From the NCBI GenBank assembly GCA_003660865.1, contig QMVA01000103.1, positions 1-5,804 of the forward strand: DNA of 5,804 bases, read 5' to 3'. The position numbers were made by a program, and so were the translations under genes. The notes under the pieces are model-generated. The model was given only the letters and a program-made list of their open reading frames with translations, was not told where the DNA came from and ran no database searches. Below are positions 1 through 5,638 of the stretch, in pieces; position 1 is the stretch's first letter, and every line of letters starts with the position of its first letter. Source of the stretch: Candidatus Nanohalarchaeota archaeon (GTDB lineage: Archaea > EX4484-52 > B79-G9).

Positions 1-48
1 GCAACTTTTTGCATGTTCACGTAGTAGCTGTTCATCTTCCTCAAACAT
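1..48 (-). CDS. Partial 5' end of a hypothetical gene running off the left edge
   Basis: Reading leftward from an ATG at 48-46 gives 16 uninterrupted codons, MFEEDEQLLREHAKSC, to the window edge. The peptide is charged and helix-like, as expected of a real N-terminus. An in-frame TGA at 72-70 and the absence of ATG, GTG or TTG codons between it and 48 make this the only possible start. No Shine-Dalgarno is visible. An AT-rich AAATATGA element centred near 75 sits about 27 bp upstream, the spacing expected for a leaderless archaeal mRNA. The gene would be divergent from ppsA. Sixteen residues are too few to assign a family, and a chance open stretch cannot be excluded. Confidence 0.45.
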   Translation of the reverse strand, partial: MFEEDEQLLREHAKSC

Positions 49-68
49 AACACAACTTATGGTTAGAA

Positions 69-80
69 CTCATATTTCTG
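69..80 (-). promoter_or_regulatory. Candidate TATA element for the left-edge gene
   Basis: On the minus strand this reads CAGAAATATGAG, an AT-rich box centred about 27 bp before the ATG at 48. This would place transcription initiation at or next to the start codon. A second AT-rich box, TATATTATA, lies on the same strand at about 127-119 and would give a leader of roughly 50 nt. Neither is decisive; the call depends on the partial gene being real. Confidence 0.25.
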
Positions 81-190
81 TTTTTCGGTCTGAGTAGGTA
101 AAACTTTGTTGGAGTGCTATAATATATGCTTGGTTCGGGCTTTGCTCCTAGTATGTTATTTACTCCTAAATCAGCGAATTTTGGTAGTAG

Positions 191-205
191 GAAACTTATA
201 TATAC
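191..205 (+). promoter_or_regulatory. Archaeal BRE/TATA promoter of ppsA
   Basis: The stretch reads GAAACTTATATATAC: a purine-rich BRE-like GAAAC followed directly by a strong TATA box centred near 199. Initiation about 25 bp downstream would be near 224, leaving a leader of about 70 nt before the ppsA ATG at 296. It is the best TATA-like element in the 247-bp region between the two divergent genes. The rest of that region (49-190) holds nothing I can assign except weak AT-rich boxes and a doubtful 28-codon ORF. Confidence 0.6.
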
Positions 206-283
206 TCCCTAAGCACAATAATTAGCAGTCAGGAATAGTAAATTAGCAATCATCATCAGATTCTTGCAACACATAACAGAAAA

Positions 284-287
284 GGGG
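284..287 (+). promoter_or_regulatory. Ribosome binding site of ppsA (GGGG)
   Basis: A G-run within AAAGGGGTTT lies 8 nt before the ATG at 296. It can pair with the C-rich anti-Shine-Dalgarno of 16S rRNA, although it is not the GGTGA form used by the two ATP-grasp genes. It supports the chosen start, as does the in-frame TAA at 239-241 with no other start codon after it. Confidence 0.5.
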
Positions 288-295
288 TTTTAACA

Positions 296-2719
296 ATGGA
301 AAAAGACAAAAAATTCATACTCTGGTTCGACCAGCTAGGCATAGAAGACGTAGGTCTCGTAGGCGGCAAAAACGCATCACTCGGTGAGATGTACAAAAAC
401 CTCACACCTAAAGGCATAAAAATCCCAAACGGCTTCGCCATCACAGCCCACGCCTACCGCTACCTCATTGAAAAAACAGGAATCGAACAGCAAATACGTG
501 ACACACTGAAAGACCTCGACACAAAAGACATGAACAACCTCATGACACGCGGTCAGAAAGTGCGCAGTATCATCCTGAACTCAGAATTCCCACAGGAACT
601 CAAAGACAGCATAAAAGAAGCTTATGGCCACATATCCAAACAATACGGTCAGGACACAGACGTAGCCGTAAGATCCTCTGCAACAGCAGAAGACCTGCCC
701 GACGCTTCATTTGCAGGCCAGCAGGAGACATACCTCAACATCGTAGGCCCTGAAATGCTCATAGAAGCATGCAAAAAATGCTTCGCATCCCTCTTCACAA
801 ACCGCGCAATATCCTACCGCACCGACAAAAACTTCGACCACTTCACAATAGCGCTCTCAATCGGCGTCCAGAAAATGGTGCGATCAGACCTCGCAACCTC
901 CGGCGTAATGTTCTCCATAGATACCGAATCCGGGTTTCAGGACGCAGTCTTCATAACCGGCGCATACGGCCTCGGCGAAAACGTTGTACAAGGCGCAGTA
1001 AACCCAGATGAATACTACGTATTCAAGCCAACGTTGAAACAGGGCAAAAAAGCAATAATCTCAAAAACCATCGGCTCAAAAGAAATCAAGATGATCTACA
1101 CCAAAGACGGCAGCAAACCAACAAAAAACATAAAAGTACCTGATCACGACCAGAAAAGATTCTGCCTGAACGACGATGAGATAATCACGCTTGCAAAATA
1201 CGCAATCGCCATCGAAGACCACTACTCAAAAAAAGCAGGTCACTTTAAGCCCATGGACATGGAATGGGCAAAAGACGGGAGCACCGGCGAACTATTCATT
1301 GTACAGGCAAGACCTGAAACAGTCCACTCCCAGGAAGACAAAAACATAATCAAAAAATACATCTTAAAAGAGCAGGGCAAAGTAATCATAAAAGGAGAGA
1401 GCGTAGGCGAGCTAATCGGCGCAGGTCAGTCAAACATAATACTGGACGTCCACGACATAACACAATTCAAAAAAGGTCAGGTACTCGTAACAGATATGAC
1501 TGACCCTGACTGGGAGCCAATAATGAAAATCGCCTCAGCGATAGTAACAAATCGCGGCGGAAGAACATGCCATGCCGCAATAATCTCAAGAGAACTTGGG
1601 ATACCCTGCGTAGTCGGCACAATAGACAGCACAAAAGCAATCAAGAACAAACAGGACATAACCGTCTCCTGCGCATCCGGCGAAATCGGCTACGTTTACA
1701 ATGGCAAACTGAAATACGTCATAGACGAAGTCAACCTCGCAACAATCCCCACCACAAAAACAAAAATCATGATGAACCTCGCAACTCCATCGCAGGCATT
1801 TGAGATGTCATTCATCCCAAACGAAGGCGTCGGCCTTGCAAGAGAAGAATTCATAATCAACACATACATAAGAATACACCCACTCGCACTAATGTACTAC
1901 AAGGACCTAAAAAAAGACCAAAAAAACATATCCCTCGTAAAACAGATAGATGGTATAACACAGGGCTACCCGGACAAAAAAGAATACTTCATAGAAAAAC
2001 TGGCACATGGTATCGCAACAATCGCCGCCGCTTTCTACCCTAAAGACGTAATAGTCCGTCTCTCAGACTTCAAATCAAACGAATATGCGAATCTCATCGG
2101 CGGCACACTATACGAGCCAACAGAAGACAACCCCATGATCGGCTGGAGAGGCGCATCAAGATACTACTCAGACAAATACTGCGACGCATTCGGCCTCGAA
2201 TGCAAGGCCCTAAAGCGCGTAAGAGATGACATGGGTCTGACCAACGTAAAGATAATGATTCCCTTCTGCCGCACAGTAGAAGAAGGAAAAAAGGTACTCG
2301 CAGAAATGGAAAAACACGGCCTGAAACGCGGCAAAAATAATCTCGAAATATATGTTATGTGCGAAATCCCCTCAAACGTAATACTCGTAGACGAATTCTC
2401 CGAAATTTTCGACGGATTCTCAATCGGCTCAAACGACCTCACACAATTGACGCTCGGTGTGGACCGTGACTCAGAACTGGTATCACACGTCTACGATGAA
2501 CGCAACGCAGCAGTCAAAAAACTAATCATCCAGGTAATAGCAGGCGCAAAAAGAAACAAAAGAAAAATCGGTATCTGCGGACAAGCCCCCTCAGACTTCC
2601 CTGACTTCGCAGAATTCCTGGTAGAGCACCACATCGACTCAATCTCACTCAACCCGGACACAGTAATCAAGACAAGACTAAAAATAGCAAAGAAAGAAAA
2701 ATCACTAAAGAAATCATAG
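296..2719 (+). CDS. ppsA: Phosphoenolpyruvate synthase (pyruvate, water dikinase)
   Basis: Cytoplasmic enzyme converting pyruvate, ATP and water to PEP, AMP and phosphate; in archaea it is the usual entry to gluconeogenesis from pyruvate. At 807 residues it has the normal PpsA length and is shorter than typical pyruvate phosphate dikinase. All three domains are visible. The N-terminal nucleotide-binding domain (about 20-345) has GGKNASLGEM at 23-32, AVRSSATAEDLPDASFAGQQ from 124 and QARPET at 337-342. The swivelling phosphohistidine domain (about 380-455) has GGRTCHAA with catalytic His426. The C-terminal PEP/pyruvate TIM barrel (about 480-800) has GWRG at 616-619, CEIPSN with Glu690, GSND at 711-714 and GICGQAPSD with catalytic Cys761. 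Nothing is missing. It ends in TAG and converges on the CBS gene. Its coding strand is unusually rich in C- and A-ending codons (few G/T), unlike the genes on the other strand. Confidence 0.97.
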   Translation: MEKDKKFILWFDQLGIEDVGLVGGKNASLGEMYKNLTPKGIKIPNGFAITAHAYRYLIEKTGIEQQIRDTLKDLDTKDMNNLMTRGQKVRSIILNSEFPQELKDSIKEAYGHISKQYGQDTDVAVRSSATAEDLPDASFAGQQETYLNIVGPEMLIEACKKCFASLFTNRAISYRTDKNFDHFTIALSIGVQKMVRSDLATSGVMFSIDTESGFQDAVFITGAYGLGENVVQGAVNPDEYYVFKPTLKQGKKAIISKTIGSKEIKMIYTKDGSKPTKNIKVPDHDQKRFCLNDDEIITLAKYAIAIEDHYSKKAGHFKPMDMEWAKDGSTGELFIVQARPETVHSQEDKNIIKKYILKEQGKVIIKGESVGELIGAGQSNIILDVHDITQFKKGQVLVTDMTDPDWEPIMKIASAIVTNRGGRTCHAAIISRELGIPCVVGTIDSTKAIKNKQDITVSCASGEIGYVYNGKLKYVIDEVNLATIPTTKTKIMMNLATPSQAFEMSFIPNEGVGLAREEFIINTYIRIHPLALMYYKDLKKDQKNISLVKQIDGITQGYPDKKEYFIEKLAHGIATIAAAFYPKDVIVRLSDFKSNEYANLIGGTLYEPTEDNPMIGWRGASRYYSDKYCDAFGLECKALKRVRDDMGLTNVKIMIPFCRTVEEGKKVLAEMEKHGLKRGKNNLEIYVMCEIPSNVILVDEFSEIFDGFSIGSNDLTQLTLGVDRDSELVSHVYDERNAAVKKLIIQVIAGAKRNKRKIGICGQAPSDFPDFAEFLVEHHIDSISLNPDTVIKTRLKIAKKEKSLKKS

Positions 2720-2751
2720 AATGTTGGCGAAAATTAGAGAATCCTAAGCTA

Positions 2752-2788
2752 TTTGATTGTCGGTTCATACTTTATATACAATCAAAAA
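2752..2788. terminator. Inverted repeat with T-tract between convergent genes
   Basis: TTTGATTGT at 2752-2760 and ACAATCAAA at 2778-2786 form a perfect 9-bp stem with a 17-nt loop, in the 74-bp gap between the ppsA stop (2719) and the CBS gene stop (2794). On the minus strand, TTTTT (2788-2784) comes just after the CBS stop, which suits archaeal T-tract termination of that gene. For ppsA, T-rich sequence appears only beyond 2799, inside the CBS 3' end. The loop also contains TTTATATA (2771-2778), so a promoter role for part of this stretch is an alternative. Confidence 0.4.
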
Positions 2789-2793
2789 TGAAC

Positions 2794-3174
2794 TCAGATT
2801 TTAATCTTTCTCAAAACCTTAACAAAATCCGACTCAGTAACAATGCCAATCATCTTCTCATCTTTAGCAATCACTATCCTTCTGATATGCTTCTCTTGCA
2901 TCATATTGACGGCATCATGCACACTCATATCTTCATCCACAGTTACCACAGGCGCACTCATAATCTCACTAACATCAATCTGATGGAACATCTTCTGGTT
3001 TGCAACAATTTTGCGCAGCACATCCCTCTCAGTAATAATCCCTTCAATAATATCTCCGCATGTAATCACAAGGCAACTAATACCCTTCTTCTTCATCAGA
3101 TCAGCAGCTTCAGTAATCATGCATCCTTTGGTTATGGTCACCACACTTTTCGACATAATATCTTTCATATTCAT
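2794..3174 (-). CDS. Stand-alone CBS-domain-pair protein
   Basis: A 126-residue soluble protein made almost entirely of two CBS motifs (a Bateman module), which typically bind adenine nucleotides, S-adenosylmethionine or similar ligands and act as sensors. CBS1 spans about residues 5-60 (VKDIM-like start, ending GIITERD 45-51). CBS2 spans about 67-124 (SEIMSAPVVTV, HIRRIVI, ending GIVTESD 110-116). The T-x-S/R-D ends match ribose/phosphate-contacting positions of nucleotide-binding CBS pairs. No effector domain is fused, so the partner is unknown. The ATG at 3174 is preceded by an in-frame TAA at 3183-3181; the ATG two codons later (3168) is an alternative start. The gene converges with ppsA and lies 197 bp downstream of the RimK-like cluster on the same strand, probably with its own promoter. 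Family assignment is firm; role is not. Confidence 0.93.
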   Translation of the reverse strand: MNMKDIMSKSVVTITKGCMITEAADLMKKKGISCLVITCGDIIEGIITERDVLRKIVANQKMFHQIDVSEIMSAPVVTVDEDMSVHDAVNMMQEKHIRRIVIAKDEKMIGIVTESDFVKVLRKIKI

Positions 3175-3188
3175 TGCACATTACCCAA

Positions 3189-3200
3189 TAAAATATATTC
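3189..3200 (-). promoter_or_regulatory. Candidate TATA elements upstream of the CBS gene
   Basis: On the minus strand this reads GAATATATTTTA, centred about 21 bp before the ATG at 3174, giving a leaderless or nearly leaderless transcript. Two other boxes on the same strand are possible: AAAATATAAT near 3222-3213 (leader of about 15-20 nt) and GTTATATAC at 3296-3288 (leader of about 95 nt). No good Shine-Dalgarno precedes the ATG, which favours a short or absent leader. I cannot choose firmly among the three. Confidence 0.35.
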
Positions 3201-3244
3201 CCGTTCATCATTATTATATTTTATGTTTATTAGGGTATGGATAT

Positions 3245-3367
3245 TTTTTCCGTGATATTAAATCATCCTGTACCTATTATTTCCAGTGTATATAACGTCT
3301 CAAGGTTGCGTTTTAGTACTCAAAGTGGGGTTTTGAATCACCAAAAAAAGTACTTTTCACGGAAAAA
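3245..3367. repeat. 123-bp intergenic segment bounded by an 11-bp perfect inverted repeat
   Basis: TTTTTCCGTGA (3245-3255) and TCACGGAAAAA (3357-3367) are perfect reverse complements separated by 101 bp, and together occupy most of the gap between the RimK-like gene and the CBS gene. I see no flanking target-site duplication and no ORF inside. It could be a paired operator, a long-range RNA stem, or a decayed miniature element. Inside are a TATA-like box (3288-3296) and the 12-bp palindrome AAAAGTACTTTT (3346-3357). Function unknown. Confidence 0.4.
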
Positions 3368-3370
3368 TTC
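3343..3370 (-). terminator. T-tract terminator region of the RimK-like cluster
   Basis: Just after the stop of the RimK-like ligase gene (3374-3372) the minus strand has a small GGAA/TTCC hairpin with T5 between its arms (3370-3360), then T7 at 3349-3343 following a palindrome. Clustered T-tracts are the main known signal of archaeal termination, so this is the likely end of the three-gene transcript. It also marks the CBS gene as a separate transcription unit. Confidence 0.45.
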
Positions 3371-3371
3371 C

Positions 3372-4268
3372 TCAGACCCGTTTATTATGTCGGGTAGTTA
3401 CATCATAAACATATTCAACAACTCTTTTAGCAATATTGAAATTTGTTGCAGCCGTCAGCCCGACCAGCCCGGGATTGATATTCACCTCAATCACCACCGG
3501 TCCCTTCCTGCTTTCTATAAGATCCACCGCGCAAATATCCGCACCAACTGCTTTGGCAGCTCTGATCGAAATATCTTTAACCTCATCTGTTGCAGTATAC
3601 TTTGCAGGAGTCCCCCCTGCCTTTACATTAGCCCTTTTTTCCCCGTCCTTTGCAATACGCTTCATAGACCCGATGACATTATCTCCTGCCACAAGAACCC
3701 TGATATCTTCACCCGGATTCTCAATAAACTCCTGTATCAGTATCTCCTCTTTAAGAACCTCCATAGAAGAAATGATCGACTCCATAGACTCCTTATTCTC
3801 CACGTACATAATTCCCTGTCCACCGGACCCCCCCTTCAGTTTAGCCATCAGTGGATACTTAATATTCGACCTGATACTCTCAAACGCCTTCTTAGTCTTA
3901 ACAATATGTGTCTTCGGCACAGGAATATTACTATGCGCAAGCACAATAGACGTCAGGAACTTATCATGCGCCACAAGAATCGTTGCAGCATGATATGGTT
4001 TGGGCACAGGAAATGCATCAAAAGCATTTATGATCTCAAATCCATACACTGCCCGCTTAGAATCAATCTTTGGAAGAACATAATCTACCTTCGTAATATC
4101 CCTGCCATCATACTCAAGTTTCAGTCTCTTGTTATCAATACTGATGATAATATCATCAATCGGCGCAACAACAAGATAAAACAACTCTCCTGCTTCCTCT
4201 ATAATCATCTCAGTTGTCTTCGCAAACTTTCTCGGCGTTATTATCAAAAGTTTAGGTTTTGTCTTCAT
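3372..4268 (-). CDS. RimK-like ATP-grasp ligase, apparently active
   Basis: A 298-residue RimK/LysX/MptN/CofF-family enzyme. These ligases use ATP to join the amine of an amino acid (often glutamate) to a carboxylate through an acyl-phosphate. Core residues are present: Lys103 in HDKFLTS, Lys143, the glycine-rich loop GGSGGQG at 146-152, Glu180 in IQEFIE, D188-x-R190, Arg204, the RimK substrate loop GEKRANVKAGG at 209-219, and the metal ligands Asp249, Glu261 and Asn263 in VDL...EVNINPGL. The first 100 residues are the variable N-terminal domain. Start is certain: a TAA lies directly before the ATG, and GGTGA (4278-4274) is 5 nt upstream. It is the last gene of the cluster, 63 bp after a degenerate paralogue. 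With a RimB-like peptidase in the same cluster and no LysW-like carrier gene in the window, protein or peptide modification is likelier than lysine biosynthesis. An MptN/CofF-like cofactor ligase is the main alternative. Confidence 0.92.
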   Translation of the reverse strand: MKTKPKLLIITPRKFAKTTEMIIEEAGELFYLVVAPIDDIIISIDNKRLKLEYDGRDITKVDYVLPKIDSKRAVYGFEIINAFDAFPVPKPYHAATILVAHDKFLTSIVLAHSNIPVPKTHIVKTKKAFESIRSNIKYPLMAKLKGGSGGQGIMYVENKESMESIISSMEVLKEEILIQEFIENPGEDIRVLVAGDNVIGSMKRIAKDGEKRANVKAGGTPAKYTATDEVKDISIRAAKAVGADICAVDLIESRKGPVVIEVNINPGLVGLTAATNFNIAKRVVEYVYDVTTRHNKRV

Positions 4269-4273
4269 TTATT

Positions 4274-4278
4274 TCACC
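4274..4278 (-). promoter_or_regulatory. GGTGA ribosome binding site of the RimK-like ligase gene
   Basis: On the minus strand, TTGGTGA precedes the ATG at 4268 with 5 nt between. GGTGA is the classic archaeal Shine-Dalgarno core. Together with the TAA immediately before the ATG it fixes the start. Confidence 0.75.
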
Positions 4279-4297
4279 AACTTACCCCATAAATGAA

Positions 4298-4312
4298 AAG
4301 CTTAAAAATTAC
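4298..4312 (-). promoter_or_regulatory. Weak AT-rich box in the gap between the two ATP-grasp genes
   Basis: The 63-bp gap between the two ATP-grasp genes contains TAATTTTTAAGCTTTT on the minus strand, about 35 bp before the ATG at 4268. It could be an internal promoter giving extra expression of the active ligase. The match to a TATA box is poor, and read-through from upstream is at least as likely. Confidence 0.2.
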
Positions 4313-4331
4313 ACCAAATGAACCCTGATTT

Positions 4332-5207
4332 TCATTTCGGCATCCCCAGATCAATCCATTTAAGGAATCTCGTCACAATATTCTTCTCACCATGCATTTC
4401 AGTGCGCTCTTTTAAGTGCTTAAGTATAACTTCCGTCATATCCTCATTAAACTTTTCAGAAAATCCCACGATATTCGGGCAAATATCAACACCCAGTATC
4501 ATAAGTCCCGAAGACGTTTTCAGGGCATTGATCTGGCATATGCTTGTACCCAGAACCCTTACGACATTACTTACGACTTCCCTGTCCTTTTCATTCAGCC
4601 TGTATACTTTATCTTTATTCTTAAGCGCATACATTTTATCACTAACAACAAGTATGCTTAACCCAATAGAATTCTCAATCATCTCCTGTATGATAATCGG
4701 CTGTCCAAACTGCTGGATAGTATCAATGATGCCCTTCGCCGAACTTTCAGAATCAATAATCATTCTCCCCCTTTTCTCATAAGGCAGTTTCAGGAGCGCA
4801 GGATACTTAAGCGTAGGCAAAATCCTATCAAGCGCCACTCTCGATAGTGCAAAATAAGTATGCGGCATGGGAATTCCGTGCTCACTCAAATATATCGGCG
4901 TCAAAAACTCATTATACCCAAACACAATAGAACTATACTTGACCGGTATATACTTCGCATTATCCTCAAACAGTTTCACAAGCACATAACCTGCATCAGA
5001 ATACTTGCGCGTTATTCTTGGAAGTATTACATCAAACCCCAGAAGATTCGTATCCTTGTAATAAGGGATCGACTGGCCATTCTTCGACTCAATGCGCATA
5101 TTCGACATAGGAACATAAAGGACCTTATCAAAATACTTCTTGGCATTTTCAAGAAACTGTATTTCCGTCTCAGTCCTCTCTTTCGGTCCCAGTATACACA
5201 ATTTCAT
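4332..5207 (-). CDS. Degenerate RimK-like ATP-grasp paralogue (predicted pseudo-ligase)
   Basis: A 291-residue protein that aligns along its length with the neighbouring RimK-like ligase: FDVILPRI with VDYVLPKI, GYNEFLTPIYLSEHGIPMPHT with HDKFLTSIVLAHSNIPVPKT, and IIIQEMIEN with ILIQEFIEN. The active site is gone. The ATP lysine Lys103 is Asn99 here, the glycine loop GGSGGQG is PYEKRGR (142-148), and the GEKRANVKAGG loop is deleted. The metal ligands Asp, Glu and Asn become Asn227, Gly239 and Asp241, and NPG becomes CPN. Lys140 and Glu175 remain. The frame is open throughout with a good RBS, so it is a maintained gene, not a pseudogene. A C-terminal extension of about 25 residues (from 267) is absent from the ligase. 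The start is fixed by a TGA directly before the ATG. A regulatory or scaffold partner of the ligase is my inference; binding of a different ligand is possible. Confidence 0.88.
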   Translation of the reverse strand: MKLCILGPKERTETEIQFLENAKKYFDKVLYVPMSNMRIESKNGQSIPYYKDTNLLGFDVILPRITRKYSDAGYVLVKLFEDNAKYIPVKYSSIVFGYNEFLTPIYLSEHGIPMPHTYFALSRVALDRILPTLKYPALLKLPYEKRGRMIIDSESSAKGIIDTIQQFGQPIIIQEMIENSIGLSILVVSDKMYALKNKDKVYRLNEKDREVVSNVVRVLGTSICQINALKTSSGLMILGVDICPNIVGFSEKFNEDMTEVILKHLKERTEMHGEKNIVTRFLKWIDLGMPK

Positions 5208-5211
5208 TCAA

Positions 5212-5216
5212 TCACC
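5212..5216 (-). promoter_or_regulatory. GGTGA ribosome binding site overlapping the peptidase stop codon
   Basis: The minus strand reads CGGTGATTGAATG. The GGTGA Shine-Dalgarno of the pseudo-ligase gene includes the TGA stop of the peptidase gene (5214-5212), and the ATG follows after 4 nt. A second TGA, in frame with the ATG, lies immediately before it. This packing implies one mRNA and probably translational coupling of the two proteins. Confidence 0.8.
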
Positions 5217-5619
5217 GTTTTTTGATATCATCAATCTTATTAGAATTATGTGTCTTCCCGACATCCACCACAAAATTAGAATAAAGCACATCTCTCCCTA
5301 TAAGCACAGGCGTATACATATTCTTCCGATCCTGTATATTAGCCTCAACATGGACAACCTTCCCCGCAAGCTCAATCCCTGCACCGACCTTGATGCGCCT
5401 CGTATAACCGTCAGCAGAAGTCTTACTTTTCACTTTTACTGTACCTGTAATCGGCCCGAGTTCTGCCTCCTTTGCAATCCTCACATCAATAGATGTACCA
5501 GTAGCGCCGGTATCAAGAATAGCATCCGCAAACACTTCCTTCCTGCCGATGATTTTCACCTTTTCAACAAGCCCGACAACCCGTTTCTGTCTAGACTTAT
5601 CTTTATTCTCTGCGTTCAT
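5212..5619 (-). CDS. RimB-like retropepsin-fold peptidase (PF05618 family)
   Basis: A 135-residue single-domain protein of the family often labelled ATP-dependent zinc protease or RimK/LysX-associated protein, whose fold is that of retropepsin aspartic proteases. The active-site motif AILDTGAT lies at 33-40 with catalytic Asp36, followed by SID (43-45). The family's second signature, DR..M..PVLIGRDVL, lies at 97-112 and includes the hydrophobic-Gly psi-loop feature; FVVD follows at 116-119. As in single-domain retropepsins, a dimer would be needed for catalysis. There is no signal peptide or membrane segment, so it acts in the cytoplasm. The first 12 residues are a charged tail. ATG 5619 is bounded by an in-frame TGA at 5625-5623. 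It is first in the cluster, 4 bp before the pseudo-ligase gene. Bacterial RimB is reported to remove glutamate tails added by RimK, so an eraser role is inferred. Confidence 0.88.
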   Translation of the reverse strand: MNAENKDKSRQKRVVGLVEKVKIIGRKEVFADAILDTGATGTSIDVRIAKEAELGPITGTVKVKSKTSADGYTRRIKVGAGIELAGKVVHVEANIQDRKNMYTPVLIGRDVLYSNFVVDVGKTHNSNKIDDIKKR

Positions 5620-5638
5620 CCATCATATATAGAAACAG

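Noticed and set aside
126..212. 28-codon ORF upstream of ppsA preceded by GGAGTG (111-116)
   Set aside because: The spacing of GGAGTG is acceptable, but the ORF overlaps the ppsA promoter, has no recognisable features, and no comparative evidence is available. Likely chance.
2788..3255. 155-codon + strand ORF after a TTTATATA box
   Set aside because: It is the complement of the CBS-pair gene, and its predicted protein is His/Asn/Ile-rich without family features. Antisense RNA is possible but not a protein.
3346..3357. 12-bp palindrome AAAAGTACTTTT
   Set aside because: It has no loop and is mostly A and T runs. It may be an operator, but a single site without recurrence before other genes is not enough; an AGTACT also occurs at 3315-3320.
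3372..4268. LysX/ArgX of the LysW-dependent lysine or arginine pathway
   Set aside because: No LysW-like carrier or other amino-adipate pathway gene is in the window, and a RimB-like peptidase in the cluster points elsewhere. Not excluded for certain.
3237..4292. Long + strand ORFs opposite the cluster (3237-4292, 3436-3993, 4318-4782, 5140-5649)
   Set aside because: They lie antisense to genes with clear family motifs, have low-complexity compositions rich in Ser, His, Arg or Ile, and show no recognisable domain or ribosome binding site. Skewed base composition of the coding strand explains their length.
5212..5619. Retrotransposon or retroviral-type protease because of DTGA
   Set aside because: The second signature (DR..M..PVLIGR) is that of PF05618, and there is no reverse transcriptase, integrase or long terminal repeat nearby.
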